DNA of 64,000 bases from Cloacibacterium sp046296655 (GCA_046296655.1 JBKBLE010000009.1:14646-78645), one strand, 5' to 3'. Positions 30,880-38,971 are shown, counted from the first letter of the stretch. The notes: generated by a model from the sequence alone, not told the origin. Program-made: numbers and translations.

Positions 30880-31993
30880 TCTTCCTGTAATTCCAAACCG
30901 CCCAAGAGTTAAAGAAAACAGCCATTCCTAAAATGGAGATAAACTGTGGAATTAAATCTTTGAATCCAGAATTTTTGAGCATAATTAATCGAATGACTTC
31001 TATTAAATACGTAAGCGGATTAAGAAGCGTCAGTTTTTGAGACCATTCTGGCATGCTTTCAATGGGCGTGTATAAACCGCTCATCATTATAAAAATCATC
31101 ATGAAGAAAAATATGGTAAACATCGCCTGTTGTTGCGTTTCACTATAGGTTGAAATCAATAAACCAAATCCTAAAATGGCTAAAAGATAAACTCCTACAA
31201 AGAAATAAAGTAGTGGTAAACTTCCGTAAATTTCTATCCCATAGACAAATCTGGAAACCAAAAGTCCCATGGTAAAAGCTACATTTGCCAAAATCCAAAA
31301 CGGAATAAGTTTCCCGAGGATGAAGGTAGATTTTTTGATGGGCGAAACATTAATTTGTTCAATTGTGCCAATTTCTTTCTCAGAGACAATGTTTAGTGCC
31401 GAAAGCATTCCGCCAACTAGTGTCACAAGAAATGCCAAAATACCGGGAACAAGTGCCAATCTGTAGTTGTAAAATCTATTGAACCAAAGGGTAACATTGA
31501 GTTCTAATCCTGCATTTTTTTGAAATTCTACCAATTGTGGGGAGAGTTTCGTTTGGATATTTTGGTTGTAATCTTGTAAAATTTGTGCTAGATAACTTCC
31601 TCCCAATCCTGCTTTAGTGCCGTTTATTGCATTAATAGCAACCAATACTTTTTGTTGATTTTCCCTCACCAAATTTTGTTCAAATTTTGGTGGAATTTCT
31701 AGAATAATATCTGATTTTTCGCTTTCTATGGTTTCAAAAGCTTTTTGGTAGTCTTCACCGTAATATTGCAATTTGAAATAGTTACTTGCGGTAATTTTTT
31801 GAATTAATTCCCTTGAAAAACTAGAGTGGTCATGGTCTACCACAGATAGATTGATGTTTTTTATCTCATAACTTGCAGCTAAAGGCAAGATGATGAGCTG
31901 CATCATCGGCGCAACAAAAATAATGGCCAATATAGATTTGTTTCGAAAAATTTGTCGGAATTCTTTACGAAGTAAGAAGAGTAGCTGTTTCAT
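30872..31993 (-). CDS. ABC-2 type permease (YbhS/YbhR-like), distal copy
   Basis: Membrane subunit of an ABC exporter, 373 residues. One N-terminal membrane segment (about 22-40) is followed by a large extracytoplasmic loop (about 45-170), then five more segments. This is the ABC2 layout of YbhR, with an NVSPIKKSTFILGKLIPFW segment (about 221-239) before TM3 and MMSGLYTPIESMPEW. It pairs with the related permease at 32215 and with two ATPases upstream. The start codon is 17 bases from a deleted GIY-YIG element. Confidence 0.9.
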   Translation of the reverse strand: MKQLLFLLRKEFRQIFRNKSILAIIFVAPMMQLIILPLAASYEIKNINLSVVDHDHSSFSRELIQKITASNYFKLQYYGEDYQKAFETIESEKSDIILEIPPKFEQNLVRENQQKVLVAINAINGTKAGLGGSYLAQILQDYNQNIQTKLSPQLVEFQKNAGLELNVTLWFNRFYNYRLALVPGILAFLVTLVGGMLSALNIVSEKEIGTIEQINVSPIKKSTFILGKLIPFWILANVAFTMGLLVSRFVYGIEIYGSLPLLYFFVGVYLLAILGFGLLISTYSETQQQAMFTIFFFMMIFIMMSGLYTPIESMPEWSQKLTLLNPLTYLIEVIRLIMLKNSGFKDLIPQFISILGMAVFFNSWAVWNYRKRG

Positions 31994-32010
31994 TTTAAAT
32001 TTTAGCGTTT

Positions 32011-32196
32011 TGTCATTCTGAATGGAGTGTAGCGTAATGAAGAATCTATTCTATTTCTTTATTTAAAAATTTCCAGTCAGGATTAAAGTCTTTTATCAAA
32101 TTTTCTTTTTTTAATCTTGTCCAACCTTTGAATTGTTTTTCTCTTGCTATTGCAATTTCAACATCTTGATTCGTTCCTCATTTCGTTCATAATGAC
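32011..32196. mobile_element. Internally deleted copy of the GIY-YIG inverted-repeat element
   Basis: The left end and the 3' part of the nuclease gene (32011-32169) match 34215-34373 with three differences by eye. The sequence then jumps to the right inverted repeat (to 32196). About 215 bases of the 401-bp parent are missing, including the nuclease N-terminal half. Confidence 0.85.
32046..32168 (-). pseudogene. GIY-YIG nuclease remnant (C-terminal part)
   Basis: The frame reads the last part of the nuclease, including AREKQFKGWTRLKKENLIKD and the stop. The GIY and YIG motifs and the start codon are gone, so it cannot make an active enzyme. Confidence 0.82.
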
Positions 32197-32214
32197 AAAA
32201 TGTAATTTTTTGAA

Positions 32215-33321
32215 TCATTCTAACCTTATTTTAAATTTTTTCACAGCAATCGTGAAAAGAACCATCATCATTCCTGTTAAAATTAAAAGGGATTTCCAGA
32301 TTACGGAGAGTCCTGTTCCTTTGATCATTATATTTTTAATCATGATATAATACCATTTTGCAGGGATAATATTAGACATCACTTGTAGTGGAATGGGCAT
32401 ATTTTCGATAGGAAACATAAATCCGCTCAACATGAGTGTGGGAAGCATAGTTCCCATCATCGAAAAAAGCATAGCTTGTTGTTGAGTTTTTGAAAAAATA
32501 GAAATTAAAATCCCGATAAGTAAATTGGTGATGATGAAAATAGTGCTCACAAAAAACAGCAAAATGATGCTTCCTTTTATGGGTAAATCCAGTAAAAGAT
32601 AACTTAAAAGTAGAATTACTCCAAGAATTCCCATCGCTAAAATAAAGTAAGGAATTGCTTTAGAAATAATGATAAATTGAGGTTTCATAGGCGAAACCAA
32701 TAGAATTTCCATCGTTCCAGTTTCTTTTTCTTTTACGATGGCAATTGCAGTCATCATTACGCAAACAATCAATAAAACGAGTGCAACAACTCCCGGAACG
32801 AAATTAGGTGCTCCTTTCAGTTGAGGATTATAGAGCATTCTAATTTCTGGAGAAACAGAAAACGTTTGCAGCGTTTCTTTTTGTTGATTTTGATAGAAAT
32901 CGAGTATAATATTTTGGAAATAATTGGCGATTTGGTTTCCTAGGTTTACATCTGTTCCGTCAACTAAAATCTGCAATTTTGCTTTTTTTCCTTGCGTTAA
33001 ATTTTCTGAGAAATCAGAAGGAATAACGAGAAGTAGCTTTGTTTTTCCGTCTTTAAAAGCGTTTTCAAAGTCTTTGTTAGAAGTCAGATTTTTTTCAATG
33101 TCAAAATATTGATTTTCATGAATTTTAGAAACCAATTGTGCTGAAATAGTACTTTTATCTTGGTCAAAAACAGCTACTTTGGTGTTTTTAATCTCCGTAG
33201 AAAGTGCAAAACCGAACAGCAATACTTGTATAATTGGCATTGCGAGAAGTATGAGCAAAGTTCTTCGATCACGCAGAAGGTGATAAAATTCTTTTCGGAT
33301 AAAAGGGAATAACTGTTTCAT
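32215..33321 (-). CDS. ABC-2 type permease (YbhS/YbhR-like), proximal copy
   Basis: Second membrane subunit, 368 residues, with the same layout as its neighbour: N-terminal membrane segment (about 22-42), extracytoplasmic region to about 170, then five segments. Family stretches are LLVSPMKPQFIIISKAIPYF and MLSGFMFPIENMPIPLQ. The two permeases are probably a heterodimer. The start codon is eight bases downstream (in its own direction) of a palindrome bearing the same ends as the GIY-YIG element. Confidence 0.9.
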   Translation of the reverse strand: MKQLFPFIRKEFYHLLRDRRTLLILLAMPIIQVLLFGFALSTEIKNTKVAVFDQDKSTISAQLVSKIHENQYFDIEKNLTSNKDFENAFKDGKTKLLLVIPSDFSENLTQGKKAKLQILVDGTDVNLGNQIANYFQNIILDFYQNQQKETLQTFSVSPEIRMLYNPQLKGAPNFVPGVVALVLLIVCVMMTAIAIVKEKETGTMEILLVSPMKPQFIIISKAIPYFILAMGILGVILLLSYLLLDLPIKGSIILLFFVSTIFIITNLLIGILISIFSKTQQQAMLFSMMGTMLPTLMLSGFMFPIENMPIPLQVMSNIIPAKWYYIMIKNIMIKGTGLSVIWKSLLILTGMMMVLFTIAVKKFKIRLE

Positions 33322-33328
33322 TTTTTAT

Positions 33329-33416
33329 TTTGTCATTCTGAATGAAGCGAAGCGTAATGAAGAATCTCTTATTTAAACAGATTCTTCACTTCATTACATT
33401 ACGTTCAGAATGACAA
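33329..33416. repeat. Solo palindrome with GIY-YIG element ends
   Basis: Arms of 38 bases (33329-33366 and 33379-33416) begin TTGTCATTCTGAA and end with TGAAGAATCT on their respective strands. They match at these 13 outer and 10 inner positions and are looser between. The loop is short and AT-rich. The ends equal those at 34215 and 34615. Confidence 0.88.
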
Positions 33417-33450
33417 GTGTTTATTTTATTTATTAATTTTTAATTCTTCA

Positions 33451-34212
33451 TTAATCAGCACTTCTTTTTGCGCCTCTGGCTAATTGATAAAATACTTCGT
33501 CCATGGTTTTGGCTTGAAAACTTTTTTTCAAATTTTCAGGAGAATCAATTGCCGCAATTTTTCCGTCTACCATGATGGAAACTCGGTTGCAATATTCTGC
33601 TTCGTCCATATAGTGTGTAGTGACAAAAATGGTAATTCCTTGTTCTGAAGCATCATAAATTAAGTCCCAAAATTGTCTTCTGGTAATTGGGTCTACACCA
33701 CCAGTTGGTTCGTCTAGAAAAACAATTTCGGGCTGATGAAAAATGGCGACCGAAAATGCCAGTTTCTGTTTCCAACCCAGCGGAAGTTCGGAAACCATTT
33801 TGTTTTTTTCTAGCTCCAAACCTAATTTTTCAATGAGTTCTTTGCTTTTTTGTTTGATTTCCTTCATGCTTAAACCATAGATTCCACCAAAAAATTCTAA
33901 ATTTTCTAAAATGGATAAATTTTCATACAAAGAAAACTTTTGACTCATGTAGCCTATGTTTTTTTTGATTTCTTCAGCGTTTTTGTAGACATCAAATCCA
34001 GCAACCATCGCTTTGCCAGAAGTGGGTGTGGAAAGTCCGCAAAACATGCGCATTGCAGTGGTTTTTCCAGCGCCATTTGCACCTAGAAATCCGAAAATCT
34101 CTCCTTTTTTTACTTCAAAGGAAATATGGTCTACCGCAGTGAAATCTCCAAATGTTTTGGTGATTTGTTCGGCTTGTATGGCGATTTCTTTATTCATGAT
34201 TTGAGAGTTCAT
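33451..34212 (-). CDS. ABC exporter ATP-binding protein, second
   Basis: ATPase of 253 residues powering the ABC-2 permeases. Walker A is GANGAGKTTAM (about 41-51), the signature region is VSELPLGWKQKLAFSVAIF, where the usual LSGG is replaced by LPLG, and Walker B is EIVFLDEPTGGVD. HYMDEAEYCNRV carries the switch His. In YbhF-type exporters two ATPase domains are fused; here they are separate genes. The ATG at 34212 is only two bases from the end of the GIY-YIG element; an internal Met five codons on is an alternative start. Confidence 0.9.
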   Translation of the reverse strand: MNSQIMNKEIAIQAEQITKTFGDFTAVDHISFEVKKGEIFGFLGANGAGKTTAMRMFCGLSTPTSGKAMVAGFDVYKNAEEIKKNIGYMSQKFSLYENLSILENLEFFGGIYGLSMKEIKQKSKELIEKLGLELEKNKMVSELPLGWKQKLAFSVAIFHQPEIVFLDEPTGGVDPITRRQFWDLIYDASEQGITIFVTTHYMDEAEYCNRVSIMVDGKIAAIDSPENLKKSFQAKTMDEVFYQLARGAKRSAD

Positions 34213-34214
34213 TT

Positions 34215-34615
34215 TGTCATTCTGAATGGAGCGTAGCGTAATGAAGAATCTATTCTATTTCTTTATTTAAAAATTTCCAATCAGGATTAAAGTCTTTTAT
34301 CAAATTTTCTTTTTTTAATCTTGTCCAACCTTTGAGTTGTTTTTCTCTTGCTATTGCAATTTCAACATCTTGAAAATATTCATAATAAACTAAAAAGAAA
34401 CATTTGTATTTTGAAGTAAAATGTTTATTTATAGCATCGGGATTTTGATGCCAATACAATCTTGCTTTCAAATCATTTGTAAAACCGATGTATAAAACGG
34501 TTTTATTAAGATTTGTAAGTATATAAACATAATAATTATGTGTTCCTAAAGTTTTCATTTATTTCATTTAACATATTCTTCACTTCATTCGTTCCTCATT
34601 TCGTTCAGAATGACA
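34215..34615. mobile_element. Compact inverted-repeat element carrying a GIY-YIG nuclease
   Basis: The left end (34215-34251) begins TGTCATTCTGAATGGAG. The right end (34575-34615), read on the other strand, begins TGTCATTCTGAACGAAATG, and both continue to GAAGAAT. Almost everything between is the nuclease gene, whose stop codon overlaps the left end. No target duplication is clear. Related copies are at 32011-32196 and 33329-33416. Confidence 0.85.
34250..34558 (-). CDS. Single-domain GIY-YIG nuclease
   Basis: A 102-residue protein of the YhbQ/UPF0213-like GIY-YIG group. The diagnostic strands are YYVYILTN (residues 8-15) and VLYIGFTNDLKARLYWHQN (about 21-39, with the catalytic-type Arg). 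A late acidic/basic helix, IAREKQLKGWTRLKKE (about 71-86), holds the metal-binding Glu. The fold makes DNA nicks or hydrolyses phosphodiesters. It is enclosed by inverted repeats inside an otherwise co-oriented transport operon, so it belongs to the repeat, not to the exporter. Activity is inferred. Confidence 0.88.
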   Translation of the reverse strand: MKTLGTHNYYVYILTNLNKTVLYIGFTNDLKARLYWHQNPDAINKHFTSKYKCFFLVYYEYFQDVEIAIAREKQLKGWTRLKKENLIKDFNPDWKFLNKEIE

Positions 34616-34624
34616 TACAGCAAT

Positions 34625-35542
34625 TTATTGTGATAATAGTAATATAAAACTATCTTCTATGGTAGCTTCTATTTTGTTGATTTCAATTTTGTTAAATCTT
34701 TTTTCTTGTAAAAATTTCTCCAAAGTTTCCTTTTTAAAATCTTTTTCTTTTTTAATGACTACGTGTACAAATTCTCCAAAGGCATATGTATTTTTAGTGG
34801 TTCCGTATTCTTTGAGGATTTTGATGAGAGCAGGAATATTTTCGGTTTTTACTTCGTATAAATCTTCAGGGAAGCTATTGCAAATGTTTTGTGGGGTGTC
34901 AATTTTTAAAATTTTCCCGTTTTGCATGAGCGCAACTCTGTCACAGAGTGTGGCTTCATCCATGTAAGGAGTTGCTACCACGATGGTGATGCCTTGTTGT
35001 TTTAAGCGTTTCAGCATCTCCCAAAATTCTTTTCTCGAAACTGGGTCGACTCCTGTTGTAGGTTCGTCTAGAAATAGTACTTTTGGTTTGTGAATGAGAG
35101 CGCAAGAAAGTGCTAATTTCTGTTTCATTCCGCCAGAAAGTTTCCCTGCTTTTCGGTCTTTAAATGGTTCAATCTGCTGATAAATATCTTTGATTAAATC
35201 GTAATTTTCTTGAATACTTGTATTGAAAACACTAGCGAAAAATTCTAGATTTTCTTCTACAGTTAAATCTTGATACAGAGAAAATTTCCCTGGCATATAA
35301 CCAAGAATCTTTCGGATTTTTTTGTAATCTTTAACTATATCAAGTCCTTCAATTTCAGCAGAACCAGAATCTGGATGAAGAAGGGTAGTCAGCATTCGGA
35401 AAATAGAGGTTTTGCCGCTTCCATCGGGGCCAATCAATCCGAAAATTTCTCCATCTTCTACCGAAAAGGAAATGTTATCTACCGCCAGAATTTTTTGTTT
35501 TTTTTCGCCGTAAGATTTTGATATGTTTTTAACTTCTATCAT
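34625..35542 (-). CDS. ABC exporter ATP-binding protein, first
   Basis: ATPase of 305 residues. Walker A is GPDGSGKTSIF (about 38-48), the signature is LSGGMKQKLALSCAL and Walker B is VLFLDEPTTGVDPVS. PYMDEATLCDRVAL lacks the usual switch His (Tyr/Met instead, in VVATPYMDE), while its partner at 33451 keeps one but has a weakened signature. The pair may thus be an asymmetric ATPase with one good catalytic site; this is inference. The C-terminal 80 residues form an extra domain. A 66-bp repeat array begins just upstream of its start. Confidence 0.9.
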   Translation of the reverse strand: MIEVKNISKSYGEKKQKILAVDNISFSVEDGEIFGLIGPDGSGKTSIFRMLTTLLHPDSGSAEIEGLDIVKDYKKIRKILGYMPGKFSLYQDLTVEENLEFFASVFNTSIQENYDLIKDIYQQIEPFKDRKAGKLSGGMKQKLALSCALIHKPKVLFLDEPTTGVDPVSRKEFWEMLKRLKQQGITIVVATPYMDEATLCDRVALMQNGKILKIDTPQNICNSFPEDLYEVKTENIPALIKILKEYGTTKNTYAFGEFVHVVIKKEKDFKKETLEKFLQEKRFNKIEINKIEATIEDSFILLLSQ

Positions 35543-35935
35543 TTGATTTCGCCACTTCGTGGCTTCATAAATTGTTGATTACTCATTTCATAGCGCTTCG
35601 CACTATGCTATTGATTTCGCCACTTCGTGGCTTCATAAATTGTTGATTACTTATTTCATAGCTTCGCACTATGCTATTGATTTCGCCACTTCGTGGCTTC
35701 ATAAATTGTTGANNNNNNNNNNNNNNNNNNNNNNNNNNNNNNNNNNNNNNNNNNNNNNNNNNNNNNNNNNNNNNNNNNNNNNNNNNNNNNNNNNNNNNNN
35801 NNNNNNNNNNTTGTTGATTACTTATTTCATAGCTTCGCACTATGCTATTGATTTCGCCACTTCGTGGCTTCATAAATTGTTGATTACTCATTTCATAGCT
35901 TCGCACTATGCTATTGATTTCGCCACTTCGTGGCT
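35543..35935. repeat. 66-bp tandem repeat array, interrupted by an assembly gap
   Basis: Each unit carries GCCAC-TTC-GTGGC and a second hairpin, CATAG...CTATG. The first unit is 68 bp with an extra GC; the later units are 66 bp. About two and a half units are visible left of the gap and about two right of it. Both strands are open through 66-bp units (22 codons) but the translations are simple repeats and not credible proteins. Confidence 0.88.
35713..35810. other. Assembly gap of 98 N
   Basis: The run of N lies inside the 66-bp array. The distance between the flanking copies of TTGTTGA (105 bases) is not a multiple of 66, so the gap length is not real and the true copy number is unknown. 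Confidence 0.95.
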
Positions 35936-35987
35936 CGTTAATTTTGAAAATATTTTCTATTTCTTTTTAATTATATTAGAGTAGATT

Positions 35988-36026
35988 CCCCTCTTTCAGA
36001 GGGGTGTCAAAATCTTTGATTTTGAC
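35988..36026. repeat. Tandem hairpins, REP-like
   Basis: CCCCTCT-TTC-AGAGGGG (35988-36004) is followed directly by GTCAAAATC-TTT-GATTTTGAC (36006-36026), both perfect, just after the HlyD gene's stop and before the 66-bp array. Confidence 0.8.
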
Positions 36027-36048
36027 GGGGTGTTAAAAAACATCAGAT

Positions 36049-37020
36049 TTAAAGTTTCACTTCTCCGTACATTCCAATTTTTAGAAAGCCATCATTTTTA
36101 ACATGTATTTTGGTAGCGTAAACAAGATTGGCTCTTTCATCTTTGGTTTGAATGGTTTTTGGTGTAAATTCAGATTTTTGAGAAATCCAGTAGATTTTTC
36201 CGTTCATTTCTTTGGTTTCACCATTTCCTGCATCAACTAAAATTTTTACATTTTGACCAACTTTTACTTTTGCCAATTGGTCTCCTGTAATGTAAGCTCT
36301 CAGTGTCATTTCATCTAAATTCGCCATTTTATAAATGGGTTTTCCGATGGTGGCAAACTCGCCTTTATTCATGTATTTGGTAAGTACAATTCCTTTGATG
36401 GGTGAAGAAATAACATTATGTTTTAGCTGTTCATCTATTTGCAAAACTTTCTTCTCGGTAGGATTTTTTTCACTTAAAATAGCTCTATTCTGAATTTTTA
36501 CTTGTTCTAAAGTAGAAGAAATCTGTTGTTTTAAAATTTCTGATTGTGATTTTGCTGTTGCAATTTGTTTTTGAATTACTGCAACATTTCCGTTTAAATC
36601 ATCTAATTGCTTGCGCGTTGCAGCATCTGATTTTACAAGATTGGCGGTTCTGTTTCTTTCTCTCACTGCATTGTTTAATTGCTCTTGAAGCACAGCAATT
36701 TGAGCATTTTGTGTAGCCAACTGAGATTGCAGAACTGCAATTTGAGGTGCTGCATCATTGGTTTTTTGTTCGATGGCATTGATAGAAGCCAAAACCTGTT
36801 CTTTTTGTAATTCTACGCCTTTTCCGTCAATAAGACCTACGTTTTGATTGGCTGTTAATTCATCTCCTTCATTGAGATTGAGTTCGAGGATTTTTCCTGT
36901 AGCTTCCGCCGTAACGATTATTTCATCTGCTTCGAAAGTTCCAGAAGCATCATAATCTTGGTCTGCTCTTTTGCAAGAGAAAATGGTCAAAACTAGGAGA
37001 GGAAGAATATATTTTTTCAT
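36049..37020 (-). CDS. HlyD-family periplasmic adaptor lipoprotein
   Basis: Membrane-fusion protein of 323 residues linking the inner-membrane ABC exporter to TolC. The lipoprotein signal ends FSCKRAD (acylated Cys about 16). The lipoyl half ATGKILELNLNEGDELTANQ (about 40-59) is followed by a long coiled-coil hairpin (about 80-190), then the closing lipoyl half SSPIKGIVLTKYMNKGEFA (about 206-224) and a beta-barrel. It resembles YbhG. A heptamer array lies before its start codon. Confidence 0.92.
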   Translation of the reverse strand: MKKYILPLLVLTIFSCKRADQDYDASGTFEADEIIVTAEATGKILELNLNEGDELTANQNVGLIDGKGVELQKEQVLASINAIEQKTNDAAPQIAVLQSQLATQNAQIAVLQEQLNNAVRERNRTANLVKSDAATRKQLDDLNGNVAVIQKQIATAKSQSEILKQQISSTLEQVKIQNRAILSEKNPTEKKVLQIDEQLKHNVISSPIKGIVLTKYMNKGEFATIGKPIYKMANLDEMTLRAYITGDQLAKVKVGQNVKILVDAGNGETKEMNGKIYWISQKSEFTPKTIQTKDERANLVYATKIHVKNDGFLKIGMYGEVKL

Positions 37021-37032
37021 TTTTTATTTTTT

Positions 37033-37067
37033 GTAAAGTTGTACAATCGTGAAGTTGTTAAGAAGTT
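37033..37067. repeat. Degenerate heptamer array upstream of the HlyD gene
   Basis: GTAAAGT, TGTACAA, TCGTGAA, GTTGTTA, AGAAGTT; 12 bases before the ATG. The weakest of the arrays listed. Confidence 0.5.
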
Positions 37068-37086
37068 TAATTTTCCCTTTTCATTT

Positions 37087-38337
37087 TCAATTATTTAGTT
37101 GAGCTTTCAAGTTATATTGGGTCAATAAATATTGAATTTCGTGGGTAATTTTTGTGAGAATTGCTTGTTCTTCGGCGGTTACTTCTCGCAGATAATCGTT
37201 GGTGGTGATAACACCATTTTCTAATTGGGCAAGACTTGCTGTTTTGATGTTTTTTCTTAGTTCAATCAGTTCATTGTCTTTGTCTATTAAATTTTGAATC
37301 TTTTCAAGGTCATTTCTTTGTTGGATTTCAATAAAATTTTGGTTAAACAAGAAGTTTTCTCTTTGGATTTCGATATCTTGTGACTGATTTTCTAACAAAG
37401 CCAAATCGTTTTTCTGAGTGTAAAATCCAGAAATCGGGATGTTAAGTCTAATTCCGCCAATATAGAAAATGTCAAACTCATTTTTCAGCATATTGAAGCC
37501 CGGTTTTCCGTATCCACCTTGGAAAAATGCTCCTAATTTTGGAGTGTTTTTAGTATTGATGATTTTTCTATGCGTTTCTAGAAGTTTTTTCTGTGCATCA
37601 AAAAGTTTCAGTTCTGAGCGGTTATTATTCTTCGTTAAGAGAATTTTTTCAGGAGTTTCGAGTTGAGTATTTTCGTCGATATTTTTCTTGATGAAGTAAG
37701 AAAGCATTTGCACGAAATTTTGCTTTATGGCTTGGAGTTCAATTTCTTTTTGTTCAATTTTCACCAATTCTGCTTTTAAAACATCGAGATTGCTTCTAAA
37801 AATTACGCCGTTTTTGAGTTGAGCTTCTGCTTTTTTGATACCTTCTTTGATGTCAAGTTTTGTGAATTGCAGTTGAGTCCATTGTTTATTGGTTTGTAGA
37901 ATCCCAAAATAGAGTTGATTAATTCGCTCTTTCAATTTATCTAATTCCACTTCAGTTTGTATGGTTTGAACTTCGGACTGGATTTTTGCTAAATTTTTCT
38001 GATTTCTAATATTTCCGCCATCGTAAATGGTTTGAGAAACGTCTGCAAAAACTTTGTATTGGTCTTTGCTGAGTGGTTCTACATTCACGTTTGGTAATTT
38101 TACAGGAAATTGAGTAACATCATTTTGGTAAGTAGCTTGCGCTGTAATGTTTACTTGAGGAAGCCAGCCTTTTAGGGCATTTTCTGTAGTGTATTGCTCT
38201 GCTTTTTTAATCAATTCTTGCTTTTTGATTAAAGGATAATTTTCTCGTGACCATTGGTAACATTGTTCAAGGGTAATGATTTCTTGGGCATTGATGAGCC
38301 CTATGAAAAAGAGGAAAATGTATTTAAGTTTTTCCAT
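37087..38337 (-). CDS. TolC-family outer membrane efflux protein
   Basis: Outer-membrane channel of 416 residues for the export system. A signal peptide (about 1-17, ending INAQ) precedes EIITLEQCYQWSRENYPLIKK. Two related halves rich in long amphipathic helices follow (for example AEAQLKNGVIFRSNLDVLKAE), as in the alpha-barrel family. KNDLALLENQS and NGVITTNDYLREVTAEEQ repeat the pattern in the second half. It begins five bases after the TetR gene, so regulator and channel share a transcript. Confidence 0.9.
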   Translation of the reverse strand: MEKLKYIFLFFIGLINAQEIITLEQCYQWSRENYPLIKKQELIKKAEQYTTENALKGWLPQVNITAQATYQNDVTQFPVKLPNVNVEPLSKDQYKVFADVSQTIYDGGNIRNQKNLAKIQSEVQTIQTEVELDKLKERINQLYFGILQTNKQWTQLQFTKLDIKEGIKKAEAQLKNGVIFRSNLDVLKAELVKIEQKEIELQAIKQNFVQMLSYFIKKNIDENTQLETPEKILLTKNNNRSELKLFDAQKKLLETHRKIINTKNTPKLGAFFQGGYGKPGFNMLKNEFDIFYIGGIRLNIPISGFYTQKNDLALLENQSQDIEIQRENFLFNQNFIEIQQRNDLEKIQNLIDKDNELIELRKNIKTASLAQLENGVITTNDYLREVTAEEQAILTKITHEIQYLLTQYNLKAQLNN

Positions 38338-38341
38338 CGTT

Positions 38342-38971
38342 TTAAAGATTTTCAGTTTTTATTTCTAAAAGTTGTTTCATCCAGATTGGAACGAGTTTTC
38401 TTCTTTCGCTAATGAATTGGTGGTATTCTTCTTCATTAGTCAGTTCAAAAGCGTTAAAAACGGGTTTGGCTACAAAAGGAAAAATGGTCATTGCTAAGAA
38501 ATTGACTAAATAATGCAATGGATTGATTTCTGGTCTTTTTTCTTTGATTTGTTTGATGATGACAGAATTTTCAAAAATTTTGTTGATAGGAATAATCTTT
38601 GTGATGTTAGAATTTTTTTTCTGAATTTCACTGATTACAAAAAGAGGAAGATTAGGATTTTTAGACAAAATTTCGAAATATTTTTCTGAGGCCAAATCTA
38701 TTTTTTCTTCTAAAGATGTTTTCTCGTTGCTTAAAATAGGTAAAATCTTCCCGAAGAGTAACACCACTTTTATCTTCATCACTTGTTCAAAAAGTTTTTC
38801 TTTACTTCGGAAATAGTAATTGAGTAAAGCCAGATTTATTCCTGCTTTTTCGGCAATATCTCTGGTTCTGGTTCCTGCAAATCCTTTTTCGGTAAAGACT
38901 TCTGAAGCTGCTTCTAAAATTTTTTCTTCGGTAGATTGTTCTTGTTCATTCATCTGTTTTTCACTTTTCAT
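38342..38971 (-). CDS. TetR/AcrR-family repressor of the efflux operon
   Basis: Regulator of about 209 residues, first gene of the export operon. The N-terminal helix-turn-helix is EEKILEAASEVFTEKGFAG (about 14-32) and TRDIAEKAGINLALLNYYFR (about 35-54). The rest is the helical ligand domain. I chose the ATG at 38971; the -7 box at 38976-38983 ends four bases before it, so a longer TTG start at 38986 is excluded and the internal Met at 38953 remains possible. It probably represses the whole operon and is released by an exported compound; the ligand is unknown. Confidence 0.9.
   Translation of the reverse strand: MKSEKQMNEQEQSTEEKILEAASEVFTEKGFAGTRTRDIAEKAGINLALLNYYFRSKEKLFEQVMKIKVVLLFGKILPILSNEKTSLEEKIDLASEKYFEILSKNPNLPLFVISEIQKKNSNITKIIPINKIFENSVIIKQIKEKRPEINPLHYLVNFLAMTIFPFVAKPVFNAFELTNEEEYHQFISERRKLVPIWMKQLLEIKTENL

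Noticed and set aside
35543..35940. CRISPR array
   Set aside because: Units are 66 bp of nearly identical sequence throughout, with no variable spacers and no cas genes nearby.
35583..35984. Protein-coding genes on both strands of the 66-bp array
   Set aside because: Both open frames are only the repeat unit read through (22 codons per unit) and run through N; no other coding sign.
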